From NCBI RefSeq assembly GCF_900566075.1, contig NZ_UPHU01000001.1:5642325-5706324 (forward strand): a stretch of 64,000 nt of DNA, written 5' to 3'. Under the pieces are notes generated by a model, which was not told the DNA's origin, did no database searches, and worked only from the letters and a program-made list of their open reading frames with translations. This DNA comes from Mycobacterium pseudokansasii (GTDB taxonomy: Bacteria > Actinomycetota > Actinomycetes > Mycobacteriales > Mycobacteriaceae). Positions 35,419 through 44,871 of the stretch are shown piece after piece. A program made the translations under genes and the position numbers. Within the stretch, counting starts at the first letter, position 1; each line of letters opens with the position of its first letter.

Positions 35419-36210
35419 TTATTTGTTGGCGCTCGAGGCGGCCAGATACGGCGGCGGTTCGCCACCGCCGTGCACCTCCAGCGTGGCGCCGCTGATATAC
35501 GAAGCCACATCGGACGTCAAGAACGCTGTGGCCCATCCGACATCGGTGGGCTTTGCCAGCCGGCCCAATGGCACGGTGGCCGCGACGCGGGCTACCGACT
35601 CGGCGTCTCCGTAGAACAGCTCGGATTGTTCGGTCTCGACCATGCCGACCACCACCGCGTTGACCCGGACCTGTGGAGCCCATTCCACTGCCAATGTGGC
35701 AGTGAGGTTTTCGAGCCCGGCCTTGGCCGCCCCGTATGCACCGGTACCCGGAGTGGGACGGCGACCGCTGACACTGCAGACGTTCACGATCGCCCCGCCG
35801 CGCTCCTGCTTTTGCATCAGCGCGTTAGCCAGCTGCGAAACAAGCAGCGGCGCAAGCACATTGAGCTCGAAAATCTTGCGGTGAAAATTGTGCGTGGCCT
35901 CGGCCGCCAGGGCGTACGGCGACCCTCCCGCGTTGTTGACCAACACGTCGAGGCGGCCGTGGCGTTCCGCGATGGCGCCCATCATCCGGCCCACCGAGTC
36001 CTCGTCGCGAATGTCGCAGGCGTGGAACTCATACGGCAGGCCTTCGACGACTCGTCGTGCACAGGTGATGACGGTCGCGCCCTGTTCGGCGAAGACCGCG
36101 CTGATGCCGGCGCCTACCCCACGAACGCCGCCGGTCACCAACACCACCCGCCCGGCCAGACCTAGATTGATTGCTTCTCCGGCCAGAGGGCCTCCTTCGG
36201 CGCGGGTCAC
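35419..36210 (-). CDS. short-chain dehydrogenase (Rv3549c-like)
   Basis: About 263 residues from GTG 36210. NAD(P) motif VTGGVRGVGAGISAVFAEQG; NNAG in DVLVNNAGGSPYA; catalytic CSVSGRRPTPGTGAYGAAKAG. In M. tuberculosis the protein starts at MNLGLAG; here that codon is ATC (INLGLAG), so GTG 36210 (16 codons upstream... VTRAEGGPLAGEAINLG) is the most plausible start, right after the KstR2 site. A GGAGA lies before the ATC, so a rare ATC start is not excluded. It belongs to the KstR2 regulon, divergent from echA20. Confidence 0.9.
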   Translation of the reverse strand: MTRAEGGPLAGEAINLGLAGRVVLVTGGVRGVGAGISAVFAEQGATVITCARRVVEGLPYEFHACDIRDEDSVGRMMGAIAERHGRLDVLVNNAGGSPYALAAEATHNFHRKIFELNVLAPLLVSQLANALMQKQERGGAIVNVCSVSGRRPTPGTGAYGAAKAGLENLTATLAVEWAPQVRVNAVVVGMVETEQSELFYGDAESVARVAATVPLGRLAKPTDVGWATAFLTSDVASYISGATLEVHGGGEPPPYLAASSANK

Positions 36211-36225
36211 TGTGCTAGCGTACCA

Positions 36226-36239
36226 AGCAAGTGCTTGCT
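36226..36239. promoter_or_regulatory. KstR2 operator between the SDR pair and echA20
   Basis: AGCAAGTGCTTGCT matches the KstR2 pattern AnCAAGnnCTTGnT. It lies 16 bp from the GTG of the Rv3549c-like gene and 33 bp from the TTG of echA20. It is expected to respond to HIP-CoA. Confidence 0.87.
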
Positions 36240-36271
36240 CAGGTACCCGGGTTCCCGACAGGAAGTGCCAA

Positions 36272-37015
36272 TTGACAATCACATCCGCCACCCTCGAACC
36301 GGGCGTAGTCGCCGTCACCGTCGACTACCCGCCCGTCAACGCCATCCCGTCACGCGGTTGGTTCGAACTCGCAGAGGCCATCACGGCTGCGGGCGCCGAT
36401 CCCGAAACCCACGCGGTGATCCTGCGCGCCGAGGGCCGCGGCTTCAACGCCGGTGTGGACATCAAGGAAATGCAGCGGACGGAAGGGTTCATCGCACTGA
36501 TCGACGCCAACCGCGGCTGCTTTGCCGCGTTCCGCGCCGTCTACGAATGCGCGGTGCCGGTGATCGCCGCCGTCAACGGATTCTGTGTGGGCGGCGGCAT
36601 CGGCCTGGTCGGCAACTCCGATGTCATCGTGGCCTCCGACGACGCCCGGTTCGGGCTTCCGGAGGTGGAACGCGGCGCGCTCGGTGCCGCCACCCATCTG
36701 TCGCGCCTGGTGCCGCAGCACATGATGCGGCGGCTGTTCTTCACCGCCACGACGGTGGACGCCGCCACGTTGCATCACTTCGGCTCGGTGCACGAAGTAG
36801 TGCCCCGCGCCGACCTCGACGAGGCGGCCCTGCGGGTGGCGCGTGACATCGCCGCCAAGGACACCCGGGTCATCCGCGCCGCCAAGGAGGCGCTGAACTT
36901 CATCGACGTGCAACGGGTCAACTCGAGTTACCGCATGGAGCAAGGCTTTACCTTCGAACTCAACCTGGCGGGGGTGTCCGACGAGCACCGCGACGCGTTC
37001 GTGAAGAAATCATGA
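36272..37015 (+). CDS. echA20: enoyl-CoA hydratase-family ring hydrolase EchA20
   Basis: A 247-residue crotonase, the same length as Rv3550. It shows AEGRGFNAGVDIKEMQRTEG (oxyanion hole), FCVGGGIGLVGNSDVIVASDD and FGLPEVERGALGAATHLSRL. EchA20 hydrolytically opens ring D of the HIP-derived CoA ester. The start is TTG 36272 with GGAAG 11 bases upstream; no ATG is available near the homologous N terminus (LTITSATLEPG). It is the first gene of the operon echA20-ipdA-ipdB-ipdC, under the KstR2 site. Confidence 0.94.
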   Translation: MTITSATLEPGVVAVTVDYPPVNAIPSRGWFELAEAITAAGADPETHAVILRAEGRGFNAGVDIKEMQRTEGFIALIDANRGCFAAFRAVYECAVPVIAAVNGFCVGGGIGLVGNSDVIVASDDARFGLPEVERGALGAATHLSRLVPQHMMRRLFFTATTVDAATLHHFGSVHEVVPRADLDEAALRVARDIAAKDTRVIRAAKEALNFIDVQRVNSSYRMEQGFTFELNLAGVSDEHRDAFVKKS

Positions 37016-37896
37016 GCGACAAGAGGACCACGCTCGACGACGCCGTCGCGCAGTTGCGCAGCGGCATGACGATCGGCATCGCCGGCTGGGGATCACGACG
37101 CAAGCCCATGGCCTTCGTGCGCGCCATGCTGCGCACCGATGTCACCGACCTCACGGTGGTCACCTACGGCGGGCCCGATTTGGGGCTACTGTGCTCGGCC
37201 AACAAGGTCAAGCGGGTCTACTACGGATTCGTGTCACTGGATTCGCCGCCGTTCTACGACCCCTGGTTCGCCAGGGCCCGGACCAGCGGCGCCATCGAGG
37301 CCCGGGAAATGGACGAAGGCATGCTGCGGTGCGGGCTGCAGGCGGCCGCCCAGCGGCTGCCGTTCCTGCCGATCCGCGCCGGCCTGGGCAGCTCGGTTCC
37401 TGACTTCTGGGAGGGCGAGTTGGCCACCGTGACCAGTCCCTACCCGGCCCCCGGAGGCGGGCACGAAACCCTTCTCGCCATGCCGGCGCTGCGCCTGGAC
37501 GCCGCCTTCGCCCACCTCAATCTCGGTGACTGCCACGGCAATGCGGCCTACACCGGCATCGATCCCTACTTCGACGACCTCTTTCTGATGGCCGCCGAGA
37601 AGCGGTTTCTGTCGGTCGAGCGCATCGCCTCCACCGAAGAGCTGGTCAAAGCCGTTCCGCCGCAGGCCCTGCTGGTCAACCGGATGATGGTCGACGCCGT
37701 GGTGGAAGCACCCGGCGGGGCCCACTTCACCACCGCCGCGCCGGATTACGGCCGCGACGAGAAGTTCCAGCGGCACTACGCCGAGGCGTCGTCGACCGAA
37801 GAAGGCTGGCGGGAATTCGTCGCCAGGTATCTTTCCGGCAGCGAAGCCGACTACCAGGCCGCGGTGCGCGCGTTCGCCAAGGAGGTCTCGTCATGA
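37012..37896 (+). CDS. ipdA: CoA-transferase-fold ring hydrolase subunit IpdA
   Basis: A 294-residue family I CoA-transferase-like alpha subunit: LRSGMTIGIAGWGSRRKPMA (glycine-rich start), GPDLGLLCSANKVKRVYYGF, and GGGHETLLAMPALRLDAAFAHL. IpdAB does not transfer CoA but hydrolyses ring C of COCHEA-CoA. The ATG overlaps the echA20 stop (ATGA) and its TGA overlaps the ipdB ATG. Length is near Rv3551 (292 aa). Confidence 0.95.
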   Translation: MSDKRTTLDDAVAQLRSGMTIGIAGWGSRRKPMAFVRAMLRTDVTDLTVVTYGGPDLGLLCSANKVKRVYYGFVSLDSPPFYDPWFARARTSGAIEAREMDEGMLRCGLQAAAQRLPFLPIRAGLGSSVPDFWEGELATVTSPYPAPGGGHETLLAMPALRLDAAFAHLNLGDCHGNAAYTGIDPYFDDLFLMAAEKRFLSVERIASTEELVKAVPPQALLVNRMMVDAVVEAPGGAHFTTAAPDYGRDEKFQRHYAEASSTEEGWREFVARYLSGSEADYQAAVRAFAKEVSS

Positions 37897-38636
37897 GCAC
37901 CCGAGCCGAGATCTGTGCCGTCGCCTGCGCCGAATTGTTCCGCGACGCAGGCGAGATCATGATCAGCCCGATGACGACCATGGCCTCGGTCGGAGCGCGG
38001 CTGGCGCGCCTTAGCTTCTCCCCTGACATTCTGCTGACCGACGGTGAAGCCCAGTTGTTGGCAGATACGCCGGCGCTGGGGGCGGCCGGAGCCGTCGAGG
38101 GCTGGATGCCGTTCGGCCGGGTGTTCGAGACGTTGGCCTGGGGCCGGCGGCATGTGGTGATGGGCGCCAATCAGGTTGACCGCTATGGCAATCAGAACAT
38201 CTCCGCGTTCGGGCCGTTGCAGCACCCGACCCGGCAGATGTTCGGGGTCCGCGGTTCGCCCGGCAACACCATCAATCACGCCACCAGCTACTGGGTCGGC
38301 AACCATTCCAAGCGGGTGTTGGTCAATGCGGTCGACGTGGTGTGCGGTATCGGCTACGACAAGATCGACCCAACAAACCCCGCATTTCGGTTCGCCAACG
38401 TCTACCGGGTGGTGTCCAACCTCGGCGTGTTCGATTTCGGCGGTCCCGACTACACGATGCGTGCGGTGTCTCTACATCCCGGGGTATCGCCCGACGACGT
38501 CCACGAAGCCACCTCATTCGAGGTGCATGGTCTCGACGAGGCCGGCGAGACCCGGCTGCCCACCGATGACGAACTGCGCCTGATTCGCGAAGTTGTAGAC
38601 CCGAAGTCGCTGCGCGACAAAGAGATTAGATCGTGA
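37893..38636 (+). CDS. ipdB: CoA-transferase-fold ring hydrolase subunit IpdB
   Basis: A 247-residue beta subunit: MSTRAEICAVACAELFRDAG, ISPMTTMASVGARLARLSFS, DILLTDGEAQLLADTP and GSPGNTINHATSYWVGNHSK. It pairs with IpdA to open the last steroid ring; loss of ipdAB makes M. tuberculosis accumulate toxic CoA esters on cholesterol. ATGA overlap with ipdA and GTGA overlap with ipdC show tight coupling. Confidence 0.95.
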   Translation: MSTRAEICAVACAELFRDAGEIMISPMTTMASVGARLARLSFSPDILLTDGEAQLLADTPALGAAGAVEGWMPFGRVFETLAWGRRHVVMGANQVDRYGNQNISAFGPLQHPTRQMFGVRGSPGNTINHATSYWVGNHSKRVLVNAVDVVCGIGYDKIDPTNPAFRFANVYRVVSNLGVFDFGGPDYTMRAVSLHPGVSPDDVHEATSFEVHGLDEAGETRLPTDDELRLIREVVDPKSLRDKEIRS

Positions 38637-39703
38637 GGTTACGTACCCCGCTGACCGATCTGGTCGGCGTCGAACATCCCGTGGTGCAGACCGGCATGGG
38701 ATGGGTGGCAGGGGCCCGGCTGGTGTCCGCCACGGCCAACGCCGGGGGGCTGGGCATCTTGGCGTCGGCCACCATGACCCTGGACGAGTTGGCGACGGCC
38801 ATCGGCAAGGTCAAGGCCGTCACGGACAAGCCGTTCGGTGTCAACATCCGCGCCGACGCGGCAGACGCGGCTGACCGCGTCGAGTTGATGATCCGCGAGG
38901 GCGTCAAGGTCGCGTCCTTCGCCCTGGCGCCCAAGCCCGAGTTGATCGCCCGGCTGAAAGAGGCTGGTGCGGTGGTCATTCCGTCGATCGGCGCGGCCAA
39001 GCACGCCCGGAAGGTCGCAGCCTGGGGCGCCGACGCGATGATCGTGCAGGGCGGCGAGGGTGGCGGCCACACCGGACCGGTGGCGACCACGCTGCTGCTG
39101 CCGTCGGTCCTGGACGCCGTGCAGGGCACCGGCATCCCGGTGATCGCCGCGGGCGGTTTCTTCGACGGGCGCGGGCTGGCCGCAGCCCTGGCCTATGGCG
39201 CGGCCGGTGTGGCAATGGGCACCCGGTTTCTGCTGACGTCGGATTCCACCGTGCCCGAAGCGGTGAAACAGCGCTATCTTCAGGCCGCACTGGACGGCAC
39301 CGTCGTCACCACCCGCGTCGACGGCATGCCGCACCGGGTGCTGCGCACCGGCCTGGTCGAGAAGCTGGAAAGCGGTTCGCGGGTACGGGGTTTCACCGCG
39401 GCGGTGTGTAACGCGGCGAAGTTCAAGCAGATATCGCAGATGACCTGGCGGTCGATGATTCGGGACGGCCTGGCCATGCGCCACGGCAAGGAGATGACCT
39501 GGTCGCAAGTGGTGATGGCGGCCAACACCCCCATGCTGCTCAAAGCCGGCCTGGTCGAAGGCAACACCGATGCCGGGGTGCTGGCCTCCGGCCAGGTAGC
39601 GGGGATTCTCGACGATTTGCCGTCGTGCGCGGAATTGATCGAGACGATCGTGCGCGATGCCGTCGCGCATCTGCGGGCGGCGTCGGCGTTGGTGGTGGAC
39701 TAA
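38633..39703 (+). CDS. ipdC: FMN-dependent reductase IpdC (nitronate monooxygenase-like)
   Basis: A 356-residue NMO/2-nitropropane-dioxygenase-like TIM barrel: EHPVVQTGMGWVAGARLVSA, IVQGGEGGGHTGPVATTLLL (FMN phosphate region), IPVIAAGGFFDGRGLAAALA and GAAGVAMGTRFLLTSDS. IpdC reduces an intermediate of HIP degradation. The start is GTG 38633 overlapping the ipdB stop; length is close to Rv3553 (355 aa). In M. tuberculosis fdxB follows; here the operon ends and accessory DNA begins. Confidence 0.94.
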   Translation: MRLRTPLTDLVGVEHPVVQTGMGWVAGARLVSATANAGGLGILASATMTLDELATAIGKVKAVTDKPFGVNIRADAADAADRVELMIREGVKVASFALAPKPELIARLKEAGAVVIPSIGAAKHARKVAAWGADAMIVQGGEGGGHTGPVATTLLLPSVLDAVQGTGIPVIAAGGFFDGRGLAAALAYGAAGVAMGTRFLLTSDSTVPEAVKQRYLQAALDGTVVTTRVDGMPHRVLRTGLVEKLESGSRVRGFTAAVCNAAKFKQISQMTWRSMIRDGLAMRHGKEMTWSQVVMAANTPMLLKAGLVEGNTDAGVLASGQVAGILDDLPSCAELIETIVRDAVAHLRAASALVVD

Positions 39704-39835
39704 GCCAAATTTCGCCAGTCTGGTACCGGTCAGTCGCGAGCCCTCAAAACACTTGTGCCTCTTTGGTTTCCGTGATCTCACGGCGGCGTTTCTTGTCGAT
39801 GCCGGTCGCTAGATTGAGGACGTGAGCTGACGCGG

Positions 39836-39993
39836 TGTTTGGATCGGGAGGCGGTTACGGCCGCCTTCGATGCTTTGGATGCGGCGCTGGATGTGTTGGT
39901 GGATTTGAACTTCGATGCGTTGACCACTGCACCAACACGATGCACCACCCCGAAACGCTCCTCTGCGCAAACGACGACGACGAAGACGGCTAG
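39836..39993 (+). pseudogene. decayed 13E12-type (DUF222/HNH) gene, N and C ends only
   Basis: GTG TTT then an extra G, then GAT CGG GAG gives the typical 13E12 start FDREAVTAAFDALDAALD ... LNFDALTT with a one-base shift at codon three. After about 30 codons the sequence jumps to the usual C-terminal tail (TMHHPETLLCANDDDEDG-stop at 39991) in another frame. The HNH domain between them is deleted. The stretch 39704-39835 shows no gene, but looks like the upstream region of such repeats. Confidence 0.6.
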
Positions 39994-40075
39994 CCAGCGA
40001 TCACCGTGCGCGATCGAGATCAGCCTGCCTACTTCTGGCGCAGCCCGCTAGCCGCGTTTGGGCGTAATTAGTGGT

Positions 40076-41017
40076 TCACGGGGCGAGCGCAGTACCCAGC
40101 GCCTGAAGGTTGGCACCGAGCAAGGTCAGCGGGAAGACAGCGTTGCTACCAACGAGATTCACCGCCGCGCCAGCGTCATACAGGCCCGCGCCAGCAAGAT
40201 AGGCGGCGGCTCCTCCGACGTTACCCGCGCTGAGAGCTGAGACCGCCCCGTTGACGGCGTTGCTGGTCACGGCTTGCGCACCAGCGATCTCTGACTCGTT
40301 AAATGCGCGCTGGCTAAGCAATACGGATTCGCTCGTTAGGTTTACCGCGTTGAGCTCCTTAACTACTCCGTCAAATGCATCCCACAGCGGCTGCTTCAGA
40401 GGTTGCGGAAGTGGTCCGGTCAAGAGGGTGAGTGTACTGGCCAGGAAAGCCAAAATAGTCCCATACTCGACTACACCTTGCGCAGGTGCGGCGGCGGCGG
40501 CAGACGCCTGTCCCCACGGCGACAACTGCGCGGCTACCGCCGAAGCCCCGCCGTGATAGTCCAGCATCGCGCCCACATCCTGGGCCCACATTTCCTCGTA
40601 TTCGGCCTCGGTGGCTGCGATCGCTGGGGCGTTGAGTCCCAACAGATTCCAGGCCACCAGTGACATCAGCTCACTACGGTTGGCAGCCACCGAAATCGGA
40701 TGCACCACCGCCGCCCGGGCCGCCTCATAGATAGCCGCCGTCGCCTTGGCCTGCGCCGCCGTGCTCCCAGCCTGTTCGGCCGCGGCGTTCAGCCACCGCG
40801 CGTACGGGGCGGCCGCGGCCGCCATCGCCATTGACGCGGGACCCTGCCATGACGAACCCGCTAGCCCTGAGATCAACGACGAGAACGAGCCCGCCGTCGA
40901 ACCCAACTCGGCTGCCAAACCATTCCAGGCCGACGCTGCGGCCAGCATCGGTCCGGAGCCGGCACCGCTATACATCTGCACCGAATTGATCTCCGGCGGA
41001 GCTACTAGAAAATTCAT
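40076..41017 (-). CDS. PPE family protein, short C terminus
   Basis: A 313-residue PPE protein: [26 protein letters not shown] with the WxG bend, and [20 protein letters not shown] ending the PPE domain at about 175. The remaining 140 residues are Ala-rich with no MPTR, SVP or PPW motif, including [20 protein letters not shown]. The start ATG 41017 has AGGAAGG upstream. PPE proteins are exported by ESX systems, usually with a PE partner; none is adjacent, so the partner is elsewhere. Confidence 0.88.
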   Translation of the reverse strand: MNFLVAPPEINSVQMYSGAGSGPMLAAASAWNGLAAELGSTAGSFSSLISGLAGSSWQGPASMAMAAAAAPYARWLNAAAEQAGSTAAQAKATAAIYEAARAAVVHPISVAANRSELMSLVAWNLLGLNAPAIAATEAEYEEMWAQDVGAMLDYHGGASAVAAQLSPWGQASAAAAAPAQGVVEYGTILAFLASTLTLLTGPLPQPLKQPLWDAFDGVVKELNAVNLTSESVLLSQRAFNESEIAGAQAVTSNAVNGAVSALSAGNVGGAAAYLAGAGLYDAGAAVNLVGSNAVFPLTLLGANLQALGTALAP

Positions 41018-41558
41018 CGCGCTGACCCTTCCTAGGTGGCTTTACCTTGGCCATCGGCCACCGCGGCCGCGGCTACCCTGATCAGTGACAACCCCGGTCG
41101 CTCGAAACTGTTGGGAGAGCACGCCACACAGTGCCAATAGCCGTTCCCGGCCTGAAGTCTTTGGGCCGCTTCCCCCACGCAGCCGAAGGCCGCCGCTTGC
41201 GGACTTTCGTGAACCCATGTCGCGCCTCCGTCAGCAACACTGGGAACGTTGCTGAAGACGGCTCACTCTACTCGGGGTCGCGCCTCAAAACCGTCGCTTT
41301 CACCAAATCGGTCCGCGGCAAGAATGTACCTGCGCCGGTTTGCAGCTCAGCGCGAACGTCGTTGCGCGGGCCTTCCCGTAGCCGCCACGGTGGCGGCGTC
41401 TGCCTGCGCTCGACACTGTTCAAGATGGCTAGTTTAGCTAAGCTAAGGCATGGCTCCCGTGGCCCGGGTTTGGTGGCGCGACGGCGCCGGGTCACGTTGT
41501 GCCGTTGTCAGAGGTGACGCGACAGACTCCCCGACAAACCTCCCGAAAATATTCCATG
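41018..41558. other. intergenic stretch without a recognisable gene
   Basis: Between the PPE gene and the MarR regulator. Several short frames exist but none has coding character or a known motif. A TTAGCTAAGCTAAGG stretch at 41434 is palindrome-like but does not fit an operator I know well. Confidence 0.5.
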
Positions 41559-41580
41559 ATTATCATATTGCGTGACGATC
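41559..41580. promoter_or_regulatory. putative MarR operator, copy 1 (upstream of the marR gene)
   Basis: Read on the minus strand this 22-mer begins GATCGTCAC and ends TGATAAT. It matches 18 of 22 bases of the site at 45130 upstream of another gene. It lies 28 bp before the MarR start. Confidence 0.6.
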
Positions 41581-41607
41581 TGATTGGGTGCGTGCTAGTC
41601 TCATCGA

Positions 41608-42090
41608 ATGGCCGAACGTCCGCCAGGCATTGCAGCATTGGACGAACGCATTGCGTTTCTGCTCTCCCAACTGGGTTCCTATAGCGATGCCGAGTTTCAC
41701 CGCCGGCTGGCTCCCACCGGGGTTGAGCCGCGGTCCTACGCGGTGCTGTTGACCCTGGCAGGCGATGATGGTCAATCGCAACGTCAGCTGTCAGCCCGGT
41801 TGGGAATCCACCGCAACGTGATGGTGACGGTCATCGATGACCTGGAACGTAAGCGGTTGGTCCGGCGTCTGCGCCACCCCGACGACCGGCGCGCCTTCGC
41901 GGTGACCCTGACCGACAAGGGTCGCCGCTTGCTCCCGGCCCTCGATGAATCGGGACGTGCGCTCGACGAAGAGATGTCTGCGCCGCTGTCGGCCAGTGAA
42001 CGCAACGCCCTACGGAAACTTCTGCAGCGCATGGCCGCCGGCTCCGGACTCATCCCGGGAGTCCATCCGCGCATGTCCCAGCACGGTTAA
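41608..42090 (+). CDS. MarR-family transcriptional regulator
   Basis: A 160-residue winged-helix regulator: FHRRLAPTGVEPRSYAVLLTLA, the recognition helix SQRQLSARLGIHRNVMVTVIDDLE, and the wing GLV-like KRLVRRLRHPDDRRAFAVTLTDKG (the DxRxxxxxLT signature). MarR proteins usually repress adjacent genes and respond to phenolic ligands. A 22-bp near-copy of the sequence upstream of this gene occurs before the Rossmann-DoxX gene at 45214, suggesting that gene was its target. It is not part of the M. tuberculosis order here. Confidence 0.9.
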   Translation: MAERPPGIAALDERIAFLLSQLGSYSDAEFHRRLAPTGVEPRSYAVLLTLAGDDGQSQRQLSARLGIHRNVMVTVIDDLERKRLVRRLRHPDDRRAFAVTLTDKGRRLLPALDESGRALDEEMSAPLSASERNALRKLLQRMAAGSGLIPGVHPRMSQHG

Positions 42091-42261
42091 CGGGCCAGTC
42101 CGTTGCCGCTATCTGGCGTGGGTTCGATGGCCCGCGCAAGTGTGCGCTGAGCAGTCAGCCGATTATCGATCTGCGTCGCTGTGGTCGACTCGCGCCTCAC
42201 CATGGCGCCGCACCAGGCGTTAGTGTCAAGAATTCGTTGAGGAACCGCCCGAGGGCTGGGC

Positions 42262-42683
42262 CCGAAACTTGCGTCACCGAAGCTTGTGGCACCACCACCC
42301 GATCCACCCGTGGTCAACAACCCATACCAGTAGCCCCATGCTGCCGCCGCGCCGCCCCAGGCACCGCGCCCGCGCCAATCAACCAACGGCCTCGCCGTCG
42401 CAGCGATGATCGTCTCATTGGCAGGAACTCTCCCCGTTACGCTTTTTGGGTTGCTGACCTATCTGTTCACCTGGGCGGTTGTGCCTGTATTTATACTATC
42501 CACAACCGGTATCGTCCCGAGTGCCGTTGCCCTCACATTGCTCAGGCGCAACTCGCAGAGTGGTCGAGGGCGTTGACCGCAATCATCGTAAGCACCACCT
42601 GCCTAGTCGGCGGGTTGATCCGCAACATCCTTTCTGTTGCAAGCGATCACGCCCAGCGGCTGTCGCAACTAGGGCTCTCGTAG
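42262..42683 (+). pseudogene. decayed proline-rich DUF4190 membrane protein
   Basis: One frame reads SPKLVAPPPDPPVVNNPYQ, a TAG at 42331, then PHAAAAPPQAPRPRQSTNGL and AVAAMIVSLAGTLPVTLFGL, a typical DUF4190 start of the first membrane helix. It continues to TLLRRNSQSGRGR-stop. A shift to another frame gives WSRALTAIIVSTTCLVGGLI to a stop at 42683, the expected second helix. So there is one nonsense codon and one frameshift. The Pro-rich leader and two helices are standard for mycobacterial DUF4190 proteins. Confidence 0.6.
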
Positions 42684-42785
42684 GGCAGGTCGGATGACTA
42701 CGCCGATCACCATTTCGCCCACCGCGGCCGAATCAGCGCCGAGGGCCAGCAGGTAATCCGCCGGGTCGATCTGAGCGGTGAGCGC

Positions 42786-44870
42786 ACTAACGCGGATTTC
42801 CGCGCAGGAAGTTCGGCACAAGTTGGTCAGTTGAATTCGTAGCGGAGTGTTCGGTTTCCCCACCATGGGACGGTGGTGTCGTGTGCCAGGTCGGCTTGGC
42901 GGAGGACGGGGGTGTAGGCGCGTCGGTCGAGTCGGACGGTGATGGTGTCGTTGGTGGTGGTGATCTGGCCGGGGGTTTCGAGGAAGCGGCGTTGCAGCAC
43001 GTCGGGGGTGACGGCGGCGTAGCCGGGTAGTCGGTTGCGCAGGGCGGCGGTGAGGGCCTGGGCGAGCACACAGAGCATGATGTCGAGATCGACGTTGAGG
43101 TTGACCGCTGAGGACAGCGCGTCGGCGTGGAAGGCTTGGATGATCTCGGCGAGGCGTTGCTCGATGGTCATGCGCCGCGCGTAGTGGGCGATGAGGGCCT
43201 TGGCGGGCAGGTCGTGGTCGTTGGTGATGATCACGGTGGGGGTGTCGCGGCCGAGCCCGGTGACGACGAGTTGCCGCACGGTGGCGGGGTAGCCGGTCAG
43301 GTGTACGCCGGTGGTTTCACATACCTTGGGGCGGTTGAACTTTCCGGGCCGGTCGAGGGTCACGGTGGTGAAGTCTTTGCCCGTGAGGGCGTCGATCTGT
43401 TTGACCAGGGATGCCGAGCGCATGCGCAGGGTCAGGAACTTGACGCCGCGGTCGTTGAGTTCGCCGAGCACGGTGTGGGTGGTGACCTTCTGGTCCATGA
43501 TCAGCATGGCCGGGTCGGTGCCGGACACGGTTTTCCAGTGGTCGCAGAAGGCGATGACCTCGCGGGCCTGGGTGGCTTTGGACAGGTCGGCGTTGGCGTA
43601 GACCAGGTTGTGGGTGCCGGTGTCTTGGGCGAAGAAGGTGAGCACGGAGCGGGCGCGTTGCGAGCGGGTGGGCACGTAGTGCTTTTCCAGCGCGGGGTCG
43701 TGGCCCCAGTGCATGACGGCGTGGAAGTCCAGGTCGAAGACTGCGTTCTCGCCGGTGGCGAGCCCGCCGTCGATCATCTTCGCATCCAGTGCGGCCAGGA
43801 AGCGGCGTTGGTGGTCGTGGCCGGTGCGATAGGAGTAGTCGGTCAGGGCGGACTTTTTCGGCAGTGCGGCCAGTCCGGCGAACAGGGCCGCGGCCGGGTC
43901 GGAGATCAGCAGGTCATCGACGTGGGAGACGCGGCGGGTGCGGGTCAGCTTCAACGCCAGCAGCGAGAGCAACCACGAGGTCGCGGGCACCACCCGGGTG
44001 CCGGGATAGCCGGCTCGGCGCACCAGCTCGGGCAGCCCCAGCGCGACCAGGTCCGGGATCAACAGCAACAGCCCCGCCTTGCCGGTTTCGACTGTGGCGG
44101 GCCAGGTTTGGAAGTCCAGCTTGCCGGTGCGCGGTAGCCGGGTGTCCCGTCCTGGGGTGGCCGGGCTGGTGCTGGCGACCGGTTCGGGGTGGCGCAGCAG
44201 GCGCCCGAATCCCTCCTCGGTGAGGATCTCGCCGACGCTGGTGCGGTTCAGCGGGGTGTTCTCGCCGGCGAGCCGCGCGGAGATCTCGTAGGTGGACAGC
44301 CCCTCGCGACGCAGCTCGATCACCCGGGCGCGGACCCGCTCCTTGGCCGGCGCGGTGCCCGGTGCGGGGCCGGGCTTGCGTTGCGGGGCGAACAACTCCA
44401 GCTTGCCGGCCCGGTGGTCGCGCACCAGGTTGACCATTCCCCACCGGGTGTAGCCGAACCGCTCGCCGGCCTCGGCATGGGACAGGCCCTCGACGAAGAA
44501 CGCGCGCAGCGCCTCGTAGCGGCGCTGGTTCACCTGCTCCGGCGCGGTGAACGCCCGCACTTCTCGATCTTGTGGTGATCTAGCTGGCACACAACAATTT
44601 TAACAGTTCTACTCGGCAAGCTAGCACTACGACATGCCGGCACGGAAAGTGTTGAACTGCAACGATTGCTGAATTCAGAGTGCGATTCTACCCGTCGCTC
44701 CGCTCGACGATTACGACAGCCAACGATCACCAATTGTCTATAATGACAGCCAGCTATACACAATATAGGTCAGTGATCCACACCCGAAATCACCAAGAAA
44801 CCGCAGGTCAGGCGGCTCTCGCTACGCGCGGGTGTTGCCCCGAACCAACTACGCGGAAATCCGCGCTAAC
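42786..44870 (-). mobile_element. complete insertion sequence (about 2.1 kb) with inverted ends
   Basis: The left end carries CTAACGCGGATTTCCGCG (42787-42804) and the right end carries the inverted form CGCGGAAATCCGCGCTAA (44852-44869). The adjacent bases GTTCGG also recur in inverted order. Inside is one intact transposase. The exact outer ends and any target duplication cannot be fixed by eye. The element lies among broken genes on both sides. Confidence 0.7.
42827..44590 (-). CDS. DDE transposase of the insertion sequence
   Basis: A 587-residue transposase. The N terminus has two helix-turn-helix segments (EALRAFFVEGLSHAEAGERF and GLSTYEISARLAGENTPLNR). The catalytic part includes NAVFDLDFHAVMHWGHD (first Asp), DPAMLIMDQKVTTHTVL (second Asp) and YARRMTIEQRLAEIIQAFHA (Y-x-R/E-type Glu region). 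Such a DDE core with beta-strand insertion is found in IS4/IS1634-like families; I cannot fix the family. The start is GTG 44590. The gene is full length and may be active. Confidence 0.88.
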   Translation of the reverse strand: MPARSPQDREVRAFTAPEQVNQRRYEALRAFFVEGLSHAEAGERFGYTRWGMVNLVRDHRAGKLELFAPQRKPGPAPGTAPAKERVRARVIELRREGLSTYEISARLAGENTPLNRTSVGEILTEEGFGRLLRHPEPVASTSPATPGRDTRLPRTGKLDFQTWPATVETGKAGLLLLIPDLVALGLPELVRRAGYPGTRVVPATSWLLSLLALKLTRTRRVSHVDDLLISDPAAALFAGLAALPKKSALTDYSYRTGHDHQRRFLAALDAKMIDGGLATGENAVFDLDFHAVMHWGHDPALEKHYVPTRSQRARSVLTFFAQDTGTHNLVYANADLSKATQAREVIAFCDHWKTVSGTDPAMLIMDQKVTTHTVLGELNDRGVKFLTLRMRSASLVKQIDALTGKDFTTVTLDRPGKFNRPKVCETTGVHLTGYPATVRQLVVTGLGRDTPTVIITNDHDLPAKALIAHYARRMTIEQRLAEIIQAFHADALSSAVNLNVDLDIMLCVLAQALTAALRNRLPGYAAVTPDVLQRRFLETPGQITTTNDTITVRLDRRAYTPVLRQADLAHDTTVPWWGNRTLRYEFN

Positions 44871-44871
44871 G

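Noticed and set aside
41430..41448. TTAGCTAAGCTAAGG as a possible IdeR iron box
   Set aside because: It lacks the GGTTAG/CTAACC core of IdeR sites and has no iron gene beside it.
41131..41517. A 128-codon open frame upstream of the MarR gene
   Set aside because: No ribosome site, no recognisable domain, irregular codon use; likely chance frame in GC-rich DNA.
42669..42866. A minus-strand frame ending GEMVIGVVIRPALREP beside the IS
   Set aside because: Its start lies inside the IS and I cannot link it to a family; kept out as unsupported.
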